Source of the DNA: Streptomyces scabiei 87.22
Lineage (GTDB): Bacteria > Actinomycetota > Actinomycetes > Streptomycetales > Streptomycetaceae
Assembly: GCF_000091305.1 (NCBI RefSeq)
Contig: NC_013929.1
Location: forward strand, 3,224,001-3,288,000
Reading direction: 5' to 3'
Length of the DNA: 64,000 nt
Made by a program: the position numbers and the translations under genes. The stretch's first letter is position 1. Every line of letters starts with the position of its first letter. This document shows, piece after piece, positions 34,756-43,473 of this stretch. A model generated the notes under the pieces. It was not told where the DNA came from. It made no database searches and saw only the letters and a program-made list of their open reading frames with translations.

Positions 34756-36030
34756 ATGATCGAGGCAGTCGGCCTGACGAAGCGCTACGGCGCCAAGACG
34801 GCCGTGTACAACCTTTCCTTCCAGGTGCGGCCGGGGGCCGTCACCGGCTTCCTGGGGCCCAACGGCTCCGGGAAGTCGACGACGATGCGCATGATCCTCG
34901 GCCTGGACAATCCCACGTCCGGGCAGGTGACGATCGGCGGCTATCCGTACCGCAAGCTGCCGAACGCGGCCCGGCAGGTCGGCGCGCTCCTCGACGCCAA
35001 GGCGGTGCACGGCGGCCGGCACGCCCGCAACCACCTGCTGTCGCTGGCCCAGCTGTCCGGCATCCCGGCCCGCCGGGTGGACGAGGTGCTCGGTGTCGTC
35101 GGTCTGCAGGACGTGGCCAAGAAGCGCTCCAAGGGCTTCTCCCTCGGCATGGGCCAGCGGCTCGGCATCGCCGCCGCGCTGCTCGGCGACCCGCAGGTGC
35201 TCCTCTTCGACGAGCCGGTCAACGGCCTCGACCCCGAGGGCATCCTCTGGGTCCGCAACCTGATGAAGGCGCTCGCCGCCGAGGGTCGTACCGTCTTCGT
35301 CTCCTCGCACCTGATGAGCGAGATGGCGCTGACCGCCGACCACCTCATCGTGATCGGGCGCGGACAGCTGCTCTCCGACATGAGCATCAAGGACTTCATC
35401 TCGGCGAACTCCGCCGACTTCGCGCGCGTACGGACACCGGACACCGAGCCGCAGCAGCGCGAGAAGCTGACGGCCGCGCTGACCGAGGCGGGCGGCCAGG
35501 TGCTGCCCGAGCAGGACGGGGCGCTGCGGGTCATGGGGCTCCCGCTGCCCCGCATCAGCGATCTCGCGCACGGCGCCGACGTACGTCTGTGGGAGCTGTC
35601 GCCGCACCAGGCGTCGCTGGAGGAGGCGTACATGCGGATGACGCAGGGCGCCGTCGACTACCGGTCGACGACCGACCAGAAGGCCGGTCTGCAGCAGCCC
35701 CTGCCGCCCGGCGCGCAGCCGCCGATGCCGGTGCCCGGACAGGGCCAGCCGGGCTGGTACGCCCCGCCGGCACCGCAGCCGGGTCAGCCGTACGCGCCGC
35801 AGGGTCAGCCCGCGCCGCACGGACACCAGGCCCCGCCGCCGGCCGGCCCCTACGGGGCTCCGGCGCCCGCCGCCCCGGCCCCCGGGCAGCCGCAGCCGCA
35901 GCCGCAGCCGAACCCGTACGCCCAGGCCGCGCCGCCGGCCCCCGCGCAGCCCGCCGCCGCGCCGGCCCCCGCCGCGGCCGCCTCCGCCGCGCCCGCCGCC
36001 GACCTGACGAAGTCCGAGGACGCCCGATGA
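34756..36030 (+). CDS. ABC transporter ATP-binding protein, copy B with Pro-rich tail
   Basis: This 424-residue protein has a body (1-305) closely parallel to copy A: Walker A GPNGSGKST, SLGMGQRLGIAAALLGDP, LLFDEPVNGLD. It then has an added C-terminal tail of about 115 residues very rich in Pro, Ala, Gln and Gly, with no predicted fold. Such a tail may bind cytoskeletal or membrane partners (inference). ATG 34756 starts the family-typical MIEAVGLTKRYG; GTG 34747 would add three residues. The stop overlaps the permease start (ATGA). Confidence 0.9.
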   Translation: MIEAVGLTKRYGAKTAVYNLSFQVRPGAVTGFLGPNGSGKSTTMRMILGLDNPTSGQVTIGGYPYRKLPNAARQVGALLDAKAVHGGRHARNHLLSLAQLSGIPARRVDEVLGVVGLQDVAKKRSKGFSLGMGQRLGIAAALLGDPQVLLFDEPVNGLDPEGILWVRNLMKALAAEGRTVFVSSHLMSEMALTADHLIVIGRGQLLSDMSIKDFISANSADFARVRTPDTEPQQREKLTAALTEAGGQVLPEQDGALRVMGLPLPRISDLAHGADVRLWELSPHQASLEEAYMRMTQGAVDYRSTTDQKAGLQQPLPPGAQPPMPVPGQGQPGWYAPPAPQPGQPYAPQGQPAPHGHQAPPPAGPYGAPAPAAPAPGQPQPQPQPNPYAQAAPPAPAQPAAAPAPAAAASAAPAADLTKSEDAR

Positions 36031-36893
36031 GCACGCCCCAGCCGCCCCTCACGCAAGCGCCGCCCGCCGCCCAGTGGCAGGGCGCGCCGGGCACGTCGTA
36101 CACCTCGCCGATCCCGGTGGTGCGCACGCACCTCGGGCACGCGATCTCCTCCGAGTGGACGAAGATCAAGTCGGTCCGCTCCACGATCTGGACGCTCGGC
36201 GTCTTCGTCGTCCTGGTGATCGGCCTGGGGCTGCTCTTCGCCCTGATCGCCGCCTCCACGGACATGAACCTGGAGGGCGAGTCCCCGCTGGGCCTCGGCC
36301 TGTTCGGCGTGATGATCGGCAGCGTCTGCATCCTCACGCTCGGGGTGCTGACCACCGCCTCCGAGTACGGCACGGGGATGATCCGGACCACGATGACGGC
36401 GTGCCCGAGCCGCGGCCGGGTCCTGGCCGCGAAGGCCATCGTGTTCTTCGCCCTCACCTTCACGGTCACGGTGGTCACGACCGCGTTCGTCGGCTTCGCG
36501 CAGACGGCGATCCTGGAGGGCAACGGCGCCACGAGCCCCGACGCCGGTGAGTGGTTCAAGGCCACGGTCGGCGTGAGCCTGTACCTCGCGCTGTTCGGGC
36601 TGCTGGCGCTGCTGACGGGCTCGCTGATCCGGCATTCGGCGGGTGCGATCACCCTGATGCTCGGCGTCTTCCTCGCCCCGCTGGTCATCGCGATCTTCAT
36701 GTTCTCGGAGTCGCTGAGGGACGTCCAGGAGTTCCTGCTGGAGTACTCGATCCCCAGCCAGCTCAGCGTCTTCTACGGCGCGGAGATCAGCCAGTCCGGC
36801 CCGTCCGGCTGGGAGCCCCTGTGGATCATGCTCGCGCTGACGGGAGTGGCGTTCGTGGGCGCGTACGCCCTGCTGGAGCAGCGGGACGTCTGA
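36027..36893 (+). CDS. ABC-2 type permease, copy B
   Basis: This 288-residue permease has a 30-residue Pro/Gln-rich N-terminal tail (PQPPLTQAPPAAQWQGAPG), then the family motif SSEWTKIKSVRSTIWTLGV and about six membrane helices. The start overlaps the stop of the ATPase, giving coupled translation and fixed stoichiometry. Both partners of copy B carry Pro-rich cytoplasmic extensions that copy A lacks, a consistent elaboration of a duplicated exporter. Confidence 0.9.
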   Translation: MSTPQPPLTQAPPAAQWQGAPGTSYTSPIPVVRTHLGHAISSEWTKIKSVRSTIWTLGVFVVLVIGLGLLFALIAASTDMNLEGESPLGLGLFGVMIGSVCILTLGVLTTASEYGTGMIRTTMTACPSRGRVLAAKAIVFFALTFTVTVVTTAFVGFAQTAILEGNGATSPDAGEWFKATVGVSLYLALFGLLALLTGSLIRHSAGAITLMLGVFLAPLVIAIFMFSESLRDVQEFLLEYSIPSQLSVFYGAEISQSGPSGWEPLWIMLALTGVAFVGAYALLEQRDV

Positions 36894-36912
36894 CCTTCCG
36901 GCTGAGGGGGCG

Positions 36913-37254
36913 TCAGAACCTCGGCGCGTTACGGGACCGCTGCACCCGCGAGGTGCGGCGGTCCTTCGCGTTCCAGCACGCCTTGTGCCAGTGCCGGCGC
37001 TCGTCGACGCCCGAGTGCTCGGGCCAGGCCACGACATGCGGGACCCCCGAGGCGATCATCTGGTCGCAGCCGGGGCAGCGGTAGGTCTTGCCCGCCGCGC
37101 TGGCGCCCGCCACATGGCGCACACTCCACTCCTCGCCCCGCCAGGGCTCGCTGGTCTGCCAGCCGCCGTAGCGGTCGGACCGGTCCTCCTCCGCGCTGCG
37201 GCCTGACGGACCCGACGGACCCTGGTCGTTGGGGCGGTTGCGACGCGGGGACAC
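36913..37254 (-). CDS. Small zinc-ribbon-like protein
   Basis: This 113-residue basic protein has a Gly/Pro/Ser-rich N-terminal 45 residues and a C-terminal module with YRCPGCDQMI followed by HVVAWPEH and HWHKACW. Its two Cys pairs plus His residues could hold one or two zinc ions. The family is conserved in Streptomyces and is sometimes labelled ATP/GTP-binding without visible basis. GTG 37254 (AGG 6 nt upstream) is chosen over GTG 37266. A nucleic-acid or protein-binding role is likely. Confidence 0.75.
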   Translation of the reverse strand: MSPRRNRPNDQGPSGPSGRSAEEDRSDRYGGWQTSEPWRGEEWSVRHVAGASAAGKTYRCPGCDQMIASGVPHVVAWPEHSGVDERRHWHKACWNAKDRRTSRVQRSRNAPRF

Positions 37255-37475
37255 GGGACACCTCACGGGGCTCGGCAGGGGGCAGGGTCGGTCTCCAGCC
37301 TACGCGGGCCCGGTGGGGGTATGCGTACGTCACCAAACCCCCCAGATCACCCTCCGCTCGGCCCATTCTGCAGACAATCCGCAAATCTCGCCGCCAGGCC
37401 GTGACTTCGTCACGTGTCCCCCGGTTATGCCGGTGGGGGAGCTCCCGAGCCGGAGCCGAGGAAGCAGGAAGAGCG

Positions 37476-38504
37476 ATGCACGTAGGAACATTTGTACTGG
37501 GCGCCCAGTTCCCCGGCCAGGGTCAGGGCGAGGCGCTCCACCGGGCGGTACGGACCGCGGAGGTGGCCGAGGAGGCCGGGCTGGACGCGGTCTGGCTGGC
37601 CGAGCACCACTTCGTGCCGTACGGCACCTGCCCGTCGGCGATCACCCTCGCCGCGTTGCTGCTGGGCCGCACCCGGCGGATCCGGGTCGGCACGGCGGTC
37701 AGTGTGCTGCCCACCGTCCACCCCGTGGCCCTGGGCGAACAGGCGGCCCTGCTGCACGTGACGTCCGGCGGGCGCTTCTCGCTGGGGGTCGGACGCGGCG
37801 GCCCGTGGGTCGACCTGGAGGTGTTCGGCGCCGGACTCCAGGCGTACGAGACGGGCTTCCCGGAATCACTCGATCTGCTCCTGCGCTGGCTGCGCGAGCC
37901 CTCGGTGTCGGCGTCGGGGGAACGATTCAGCTTTCGCGAGGTCCCGGTCGTCCCGAGGCCCGCCGAGGACCTGGACGAGACACCCGGCCCGGAGGTCGTG
38001 GTCGCCTGCACCTCGCCGACGAGCGTCAGGCTGGCCGCCGAGCGCGGGCTGTCGATGCTGCTCGGCATGCACGTCGGGGACGAGGAGAAGGCCGAGATGG
38101 TCGCCCTGTGGCGCAAGCACGCCCGGGCGGCGGGCCGTTCGCCGGAGGAGATCTCCGGCGCGGCCCATGTCTCGGCCGGCGTCTGCCAGATCGCCGACCG
38201 GCGCACCGACGCCGTGGAGGCGCTCACCAAGGCGATGCCGGGCTGGCTGAAGCAGGGCCTCGACGCCCATGTGACCGTCGACGGCCGGGCCCGCGCCATG
38301 CGGGACCCGCTGGCGTACACCGAACTGCTCTGCGGGCTGCACCCCGTGGGCACCCCCCGGCTGTGCGCCGACCGCCTCGCGGCCACCAGCGAGCGGACGG
38401 GCATCTCCCGCTTCGCCCTGCTGGTCGAGGGCTCCGGCGACCTGGCGGCGACGGAGGAGAACGTACGACGACTCGGTGCCGAGGTGCTGCCTCACCTCGG
38501 CTGA
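37476..38504 (+). CDS. Luciferase-like flavin-dependent monooxygenase
   Basis: This 342-residue (beta/alpha)8 enzyme of the LLM family uses F420 or FMN. Its features are an N-terminal FVLGAQFPGQ strand, AVWLAEHHFVPYG, the TRRIRVGTAVSVLPTVHP segment, and GRFSLGVGRGGPWVDLEVFG. The ATG at 37476 has AGGAAG upstream. No partner reductase is nearby and the substrate cannot be read. It is an isolated gene with a terminator after it. Confidence 0.88.
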   Translation: MHVGTFVLGAQFPGQGQGEALHRAVRTAEVAEEAGLDAVWLAEHHFVPYGTCPSAITLAALLLGRTRRIRVGTAVSVLPTVHPVALGEQAALLHVTSGGRFSLGVGRGGPWVDLEVFGAGLQAYETGFPESLDLLLRWLREPSVSASGERFSFREVPVVPRPAEDLDETPGPEVVVACTSPTSVRLAAERGLSMLLGMHVGDEEKAEMVALWRKHARAAGRSPEEISGAAHVSAGVCQIADRRTDAVEALTKAMPGWLKQGLDAHVTVDGRARAMRDPLAYTELLCGLHPVGTPRLCADRLAATSERTGISRFALLVEGSGDLAATEENVRRLGAEVLPHLG

Positions 38505-38517
38505 GCCACTACGGGAA

Positions 38518-38566
38518 GCTTGCCGCCCCGGTTACTGATGCACCTCCCGCGGTCGGAGCGGCAAGC
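38518..38566. terminator. Terminator between convergent genes
   Basis: GCTTGCCGC (38518-38526) and GCGGCAAGC (38558-38566) form a perfect 9-bp stem with a 31-nt loop, just after the monooxygenase stop and before the stop of the leftward gene. Confidence 0.55.
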
Positions 38567-38583
38567 CGTGCTGCGTCACGACC

Positions 38584-38976
38584 TCAGCAGTCCCTGAGTT
38601 CCGGGGACTGGTTGAGGAGTTGGCCGCGGATCGAGGTGAAGCGGGCCAGCCTGTCGTCCACGGACGGGTCCAGAGGGAACACCGCCACGCGGTGGCAGTT
38701 CTGGAAGGCCAGCCGTACACCGAAGTGCCGCTGCAGCGCGCCGCGAATCGCGTCACTGGCGAGCGCGCGCAGCAGTTGTCCGCGTGCCTGCTCGTCCGGC
38801 GGGGGCGTCTGGTTGTCGGCGAACTCTCCGCCGTCGACCTTCAGCTGGGCCACCAGGGAGCTGATCATCTCCCACGCGTAGGGCAGGGAGGTCCGGACGC
38901 AGTCGACGAAGGCGGCTTCGTCGACCTCGCCTCGCTCGGCCTGTTCGAGTAGGGCCGGTGAGACGTCGAGCGACAT
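38584..38976 (-). CDS. Conserved hypothetical protein
   Basis: This 130-residue soluble protein, mostly alpha-helical, begins MSLDVSPALLEQAERGEVDE and contains FVDCVRTSLPYAWEMISSLV and DDRLARFTSIRGQLLNQSPE. There is no signal peptide and no catalytic motif. I believe it is an actinobacterial lineage-specific family but cannot name it. The ATG at 38976 has a strong GAGGAG 6 nt upstream. Confidence 0.75.
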   Translation of the reverse strand: MSLDVSPALLEQAERGEVDEAAFVDCVRTSLPYAWEMISSLVAQLKVDGGEFADNQTPPPDEQARGQLLRALASDAIRGALQRHFGVRLAFQNCHRVAVFPLDPSVDDRLARFTSIRGQLLNQSPELRDC

Positions 38977-39370
38977 GGGTTCTCCTCTCGCACCCCCACA
39001 ACAACAGGGGTTGACGGACAAGGTCGGAGAGCGCATGCCGAACACGCAGAGTGCACGGTCCGCGACCTCCAGTTTCTACGGTAAGGAACCGAACGGGGCC
39101 GCACCAGGAGATTGCGCGCACCGACACGGCGCGGGACGCACACAATCAGCCAATGCCGAACAGGAGTTGACAGCGGCACATGCCGGAGGACGACGGAAGC
39201 CCACGTGAGAGGCCGGAGGAGGGTGACGGAGGGCGACAGCGACCGCACGGGACCGGCCGCCCGTCGAACGGCCCCCGGCCCGCGGCAGCGGCCGCGGGGT
39301 GGCCTCCGGACCGAGCGCCCACGGCGGTCGAATCGCGCGCACCCGTCGGCGTCGGATAGCGTTGCCGACC
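38977..39370. other. 394-bp divergent intergenic region
   Basis: The region between the leftward hypothetical gene and nucS has no convincing gene. Short open frames here show no ribosome site and no coding bias. It must hold two divergent promoters. A TTGACA at 39167-39172 lacks a fitting -10 box. Confidence 0.5.
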
Positions 39371-40042
39371 ATGCGTCTCGTCATTGCCCGCTGCTCCGTC
39401 GACTACGCGGGCCGGCTCACCGCCCATCTCCCCTCGGCCCCCCGCCTGATCCTGGTGAAGGCGGACGGCAGCGTCTCGATCCACGCCGACGACCGGGCCT
39501 ACAAGCCCCTCAACTGGATGTCGCCGCCCTGCACGCTGAAGGAGGGTTCCGGGGACGAGGCAGGCGTCTGGACCGTCATCAACAAGGCGGGCGAGAAGCT
39601 CATCATCACGATGGAGGAGGTCCTCCACGACTCCTCGCACGAACTGGGCGTCGACCCCGGCCTGATCAAGGACGGCGTCGAGGCGCACCTCCAGGAACTC
39701 CTCGCCGACCGCATCGAGACCCTCGGCGAGGGCTACACGCTCATCCGCCGCGAGTACATGACGGCCATCGGCCCCGTCGACATCCTGTGCCGGGACGCCG
39801 ACGGCGCGACCGTCGCGGTCGAGATCAAGCGGCGCGGCGAGATCGACGGGGTCGAGCAGCTCACGCGCTATCTGGAGCTGTTGAACCGCGACCCGCACCT
39901 CGCGCCGGTCCGCGGGATCTTCGCCGCCCAGGAGATCAAGCCCCAGGCCCGTGTCCTCGCCACCGACCGCGGCATCGGCTGCGCGGTCCTCGACTACAAC
40001 GCCCTGCGCGGCATCGAGGACGACAAGCTGCGGCTGTTCTGA
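39371..40042 (+). CDS. nucS: Mismatch-specific endonuclease NucS
   Basis: This 223-residue nuclease (EndoMS/NucS) is the core of the non-canonical mismatch repair that replaces MutS/MutL in Actinobacteria. It cuts both strands at mismatches. The N-terminal DNA-binding domain starts [16 protein letters not shown]. The C-terminal RecB-like domain shows the catalytic set D137 (VDILC), E151 and K153 (VEIKRR). The C-terminal end KLRLF fits a beta-clamp-binding motif. The ATG at 39371 is preceded by no clear ribosome site. It is closed by an exceptionally long terminator. Confidence 0.95.
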   Translation: MRLVIARCSVDYAGRLTAHLPSAPRLILVKADGSVSIHADDRAYKPLNWMSPPCTLKEGSGDEAGVWTVINKAGEKLIITMEEVLHDSSHELGVDPGLIKDGVEAHLQELLADRIETLGEGYTLIRREYMTAIGPVDILCRDADGATVAVEIKRRGEIDGVEQLTRYLELLNRDPHLAPVRGIFAAQEIKPQARVLATDRGIGCAVLDYNALRGIEDDKLRLF

Positions 40043-40056
40043 GCCCGTTCGGGCTC
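40041..40056 (+). terminator. Short hairpin at the nucS stop
   Basis: GAGCCCG and CGGGCTC form a 7-bp stem with a TT loop that includes the last bases of the nucS stop codon. It precedes the larger terminator. Confidence 0.5.
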
Positions 40057-40063
40057 CGACACA

Positions 40064-40114
40064 CGACACCGGGAGGGCCGGGTCCGATTCCCGGACCCGG
40101 CCCTCCCGGTGTCG
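40064..40114. terminator. Very strong terminator between convergent nucS and NTPase genes
   Basis: A perfect 23-bp inverted repeat (40064-40086 and 40092-40114) with a 5-nt loop. It can stop transcription from both sides. Confidence 0.9.
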
Positions 40115-40144
40115 AACGGCGCGTCGAACGGGCGGAACGGCGGC

Positions 40145-42709
40145 TCAGGCCGGTGTGCCGCCCGGCGCGTCGGACTCGTCCACCGGGGCGGCGGCGCCGG
40201 TCGACTCGACGGCCCGGCCGGACGTGGGGGCGCCGGCGCTGTTCGTGTCGGCCGGCGGGGTGGGCACGTGCGACGCCGAATCCGACGGACTGGGGCTTGC
40301 CGACTCCGACTCCGACTCCGAGGGCGTCGCGGACGGCGACTCCGACTCCGGCTTCGACGGCGTCGGCCTGGGGGACGACTTGGTCGGGGACGGCGTCGGC
40401 TTGCCCGTCGGCCCGTCCGTACCGCTCGGGTCGTCCGACGGCCCCGCGCTGCCCGTGGGCGTCGGGTCGTCCGACGTGCCGTAGGTGCCGTCCGGGCCCG
40501 GGTCGGTCGGCTCGGGCACGGCACCCGGGGCGTCGTCGTCCCCGCCCGTCCTGGGACGGTCCGCGACGAGTCCGCCGTCGTCGACGCCCGCGCTGGCGGA
40601 GGGGTTGACGCCGACCCGCTCCGCCGGGGTGTCGTCCTTGCGGTCGGAGGTCGCGCCGAGGGTCACCACGGTCCCCAGCACGGCGACGAGCAGCGCTCCC
40701 GCGCCCGTGGCGAGCAGATTGCGCCGGGCGCCCCCGACGAGGCTCCTGAGACCGGTGAACCGGTGCGCGGACGTGGCGTCGCCGGACCCGTGCGTGACGA
40801 GCATGCTGTCGTCGGCCGACGGGTACGGTGCGGAGCCACCGCCGCCGGTGGCCGCCGCCGCGCCCGTCGCCCCGGGGCCGACCATGCCGAAGCCCACCGG
40901 TGTGTAGGCGGACGGCCCGCCGAGCGGTGGGGCCTGCTCCTCGTGCCGGACGTCCGGCACCTCCTCCCCCACCGCCGTACGGCCGGCCGGCGGGGTCACC
41001 CCCGAGCGGTCGGCGACCAGGGCGAGGGCCCGGCGGCCGGCGACCGTGCCGCGCTTGTCCGCGAGGACGTTGCGCAGCCCGATGGAGGACTCCAGCTCGG
41101 CCCGCGCCCGCTCCAGCTGTCCGGAGCAGAGGGCGAGGACGCCCAGCTCGTGGTGGAAGTAGGCCAGTTCGGCGGTCTCGTCGGCGAGGCCGGCGGCCTC
41201 GGCACCGGCCCGGAGCGCCCGCTCCCAGGCGCTCCAGCGCCGACCCGCCGCGAACGCGGGCGCGGCCTGCCGGGCCAGCACCACGGCGGCGCTCTCCTCG
41301 CCCTCGCCGGGCGGGGTGGTGGCCGGCGCGAGCGCGGTGAGGGCGGCCAGGACGGCGTCCGCCTCGGCCGAGACGCGCTCGGGGGTGACCGAGGGGTGCC
41401 CGGCCCACCAGGCGTAGTGCTGGGCGGCGGCCTCGGCGCGCGTCCCGGCGTCGTCGGCGTATCCGGCGGCCTCCAGCTGGGTGCGCACCCCGGCGGCGAG
41501 CCGGTAGCGGGCACCGACAGGTGTCACCAGGGCGCAGCCGACCAGCTCGCCGAGGGCCGCGTCGGCGTGGGTGTCGCCCACGAGGGCGGGCAGGTGTGCC
41601 TGGTGGGGGATCTCGCCGCCGAGCGCGACCGCGAACCGGAGGGTCTCACGGGCCGAGGAGCCCAGCCGGGACGCGAGCAGCGCGGCGGGGGCGGCTCCCT
41701 CGGCGAGGGAGGGCAGGGGGACGTCGTGCTCGTCCGCGGCCTCGTAGGGGGCGTCGACGGGCGGCGCATCCTGGAAGACCCCGAACTCGTCGACGGCGTT
41801 CTCGCCGGCCCGCTGCCGGTCCCGCTGCCTGAGCAGCGCCCCGGCCTGGGTGAAGCGCAGCGGCAGCCCTTCGGACTCGAACCAGAGGTCGCCGGCCCAG
41901 TTCGACTCGTCCTCGGTGAGCGCCCGCCCGACGACCCGCTCCAGGAGCTGCTCGCTGCCGGCCCGGTCGAGGCCCCCGAGGACGACCTCGTCCAGGGGCG
42001 CGTCGGCGGACGGCAGCGGGATGTCGGGGGTGGCGCCGATCAGGAAGGCGCACTCGGGGGTGGCGTCGAGGAGTTCGTCCAGCGCGATGCCGCCGAACTC
42101 CAGGTCGTCCAGGACGACGACCGCGCCGATCTCCCGCACGACGTCGGCGACCTGCGGCGGGGCGGGCCGGAACCCGGATGTGCTGTACACGGCTGCGAAC
42201 AGTTCGTACAGCAGGTCGTCGACCGTGCGCCGGAAACCGCTGAGCCGGACGACACCGTCGGGGGCCAGGTCCGCGCAGTCCTCGGCGACCGCGTCGAGGA
42301 GGGTGGTGCGGCCCGAGCCGGGCGCGCCGGTGAGGCGGACGGAACGGCCGCGGGCCAGGAGCCGTACGAGCCGCTCCCGCTCCTCGTCGCGCTGGATCAG
42401 CGGCAGCCGGGGCAGCGAGGGGCCCGGGGGCACCGGCGGACGGGCGGCACGGTCGAGGGCGGCGCGCTCGTCGGACGTGTGTTTCGCGGGCCGACCAGGC
42501 AGTTCGCCCGGCGGGCAGTTCTCGATCTCGCTGCCGTCGACGGGGTTGACGGTGAGGAGGAAGTCGCCCGACACGAGCCGGACGGTGCGGGCGAGCGCCG
42601 GAGCGTGCCGGTCGAAGTCCTGCGTCAGCGCGTCACGCGCCGGACGTCTGCTCTGCGCCTGTGCGTCGTCGTGGCCGTACTCTTCGGGTCCCCGGCTGTT
42701 CGGGTCCAT
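40145..42709 (-). CDS. Membrane-anchored STAND-like P-loop NTPase
   Basis: This 854-residue protein has a disordered N-terminus and an NTPase domain from about 100 with the P-loop GAPGSGRT (128-135), where R134 replaces the usual Lys. Walker B-like VVVLDDLEFGG and a winged-helix/TPR-like helical region (about 370-620) follow. One transmembrane helix (about 670-690, ending AVLGTVVTLGA) leads to a 160-residue Ser/Pro/Thr/Asp-rich tail, presumably outside the cell. The layout suggests a signalling or wall-sensing ATPase of the AfsR/STAND type. ATG 42709 is preferred over an upstream GTG. It is leftward, 256 bp downstream of a STAS gene. Function unknown. Confidence 0.8.
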   Translation of the reverse strand: MDPNSRGPEEYGHDDAQAQSRRPARDALTQDFDRHAPALARTVRLVSGDFLLTVNPVDGSEIENCPPGELPGRPAKHTSDERAALDRAARPPVPPGPSLPRLPLIQRDEERERLVRLLARGRSVRLTGAPGSGRTTLLDAVAEDCADLAPDGVVRLSGFRRTVDDLLYELFAAVYSTSGFRPAPPQVADVVREIGAVVVLDDLEFGGIALDELLDATPECAFLIGATPDIPLPSADAPLDEVVLGGLDRAGSEQLLERVVGRALTEDESNWAGDLWFESEGLPLRFTQAGALLRQRDRQRAGENAVDEFGVFQDAPPVDAPYEAADEHDVPLPSLAEGAAPAALLASRLGSSARETLRFAVALGGEIPHQAHLPALVGDTHADAALGELVGCALVTPVGARYRLAAGVRTQLEAAGYADDAGTRAEAAAQHYAWWAGHPSVTPERVSAEADAVLAALTALAPATTPPGEGEESAAVVLARQAAPAFAAGRRWSAWERALRAGAEAAGLADETAELAYFHHELGVLALCSGQLERARAELESSIGLRNVLADKRGTVAGRRALALVADRSGVTPPAGRTAVGEEVPDVRHEEQAPPLGGPSAYTPVGFGMVGPGATGAAAATGGGGSAPYPSADDSMLVTHGSGDATSAHRFTGLRSLVGGARRNLLATGAGALLVAVLGTVVTLGATSDRKDDTPAERVGVNPSASAGVDDGGLVADRPRTGGDDDAPGAVPEPTDPGPDGTYGTSDDPTPTGSAGPSDDPSGTDGPTGKPTPSPTKSSPRPTPSKPESESPSATPSESESESASPSPSDSASHVPTPPADTNSAGAPTSGRAVESTGAAAPVDESDAPGGTPA

Positions 42710-42965
42710 CGGTTCAAGCCCCCCAAAAGCGTCTCGTGTGCTGGAGCCCCTCCCGGCCTGGTCGCACACTGCGCTGTCGCTTCTGGTCCGGAACCCGCTC
42801 GAGGGTAGCTGGCAGCGGGCAGCCGAACCCTAAACCTTTGCACAGTATCTACGACAGTCCGGGGTCCCACGCTGTCCGAGACATCACAGTCTCGTGAGGA
42901 TTGCGGCGTGCACCGGCCGGGTGTCCCGCACGCACCGAGCCATACGTAGGGATCCGCACACGCGT

Positions 42966-43289
42966 TCAGACTCTGGGCAACGACTCCAGACCGATACCGC
43001 CCTCGATGGCGAGGATGCGGTGCAGCCGGGTGGCCACGAGGAGCCGCTGCATCTGCGGCGGCACGGCGCGCAGCACCAGCCGCCGTCCGCACCGCCCCGC
43101 CCGCCGGTGGGCTCCCATGATCACCCCGAGTCCGGTGGCGTCCCAGGAGTCCAGCTCTGACAGGTCGAGCACCAGGTCGCCGGCTCCGTCGTCGACGGCC
43201 GAGTGCAGGACCGTACGGGCGTCCGCCGCGCTGCGTACGTCGAGGCGGCCCCCGACGACCAGCTCGGCGTGGTCGCCCCTGATGTACAT
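42966..43289 (-). CDS. STAS domain anti-sigma factor antagonist
   Basis: This 107-residue single STAS domain begins MYIRGDHAELVVGGRLDVRS. The phosphorylation loop is SWDATGLGVIMGAH, with Thr at the position where SpoIIAA-type proteins have the phosphorylated Ser. It may release a sigma factor by binding an RsbW-like kinase when unphosphorylated. No anti-sigma or sigma gene is adjacent. ATG 43289 has GGGGAG about 6 nt upstream. It could share control with the downstream NTPase gene. Confidence 0.87.
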   Translation of the reverse strand: MYIRGDHAELVVGGRLDVRSAADARTVLHSAVDDGAGDLVLDLSELDSWDATGLGVIMGAHRRAGRCGRRLVLRAVPPQMQRLLVATRLHRILAIEGGIGLESLPRV

Positions 43290-43451
43290 AAGCGCTCCCC
43301 GTGAGTGCGTCTCGTACTCCGTGATGTGGGTGATGCAACGTCTGACGGCGTTCGGCACCGCCAGGTTGCCGTCTGTGAGCGAACCGATACCGAATTCACC
43401 TCAAGGGGTGAGGCCCGAGAGGCTCAAGCGTTCACATGCGTGGGAAGTGCC

Positions 43452-43467
43452 GCCCGTGACGCACGGG
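43452..43467 (-). terminator. Possible terminator after the hydroxybutyryl-CoA dehydrogenase gene
   Basis: CCCGTG (43453-43458) and CACGGG (43462-43467) form a 6-bp stem with an ACG loop, 6 nt after the stop codon of the leftward gene. Short but GC-rich. Confidence 0.4.
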
Positions 43468-43473
43468 TCGGCG

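Noticed and set aside
39112..39370. In-frame open stretch before nucS as a longer nucS or small gene
   Set aside because: The conserved NucS protein begins at ATG 39371, and the upstream translation is basic low-complexity.
40041..40114. A tRNA-like set of stems after nucS
   Set aside because: One loop resembles a T-arm, but the 23-bp perfect stem and missing anticodon arm fit terminators between convergent genes.
40109..42808. An 899-codon open frame opposite the NTPase gene
   Set aside because: The minus-strand frame has recognisable domains, a membrane helix and a ribosome site. This one is Arg/Gly-rich shadow.
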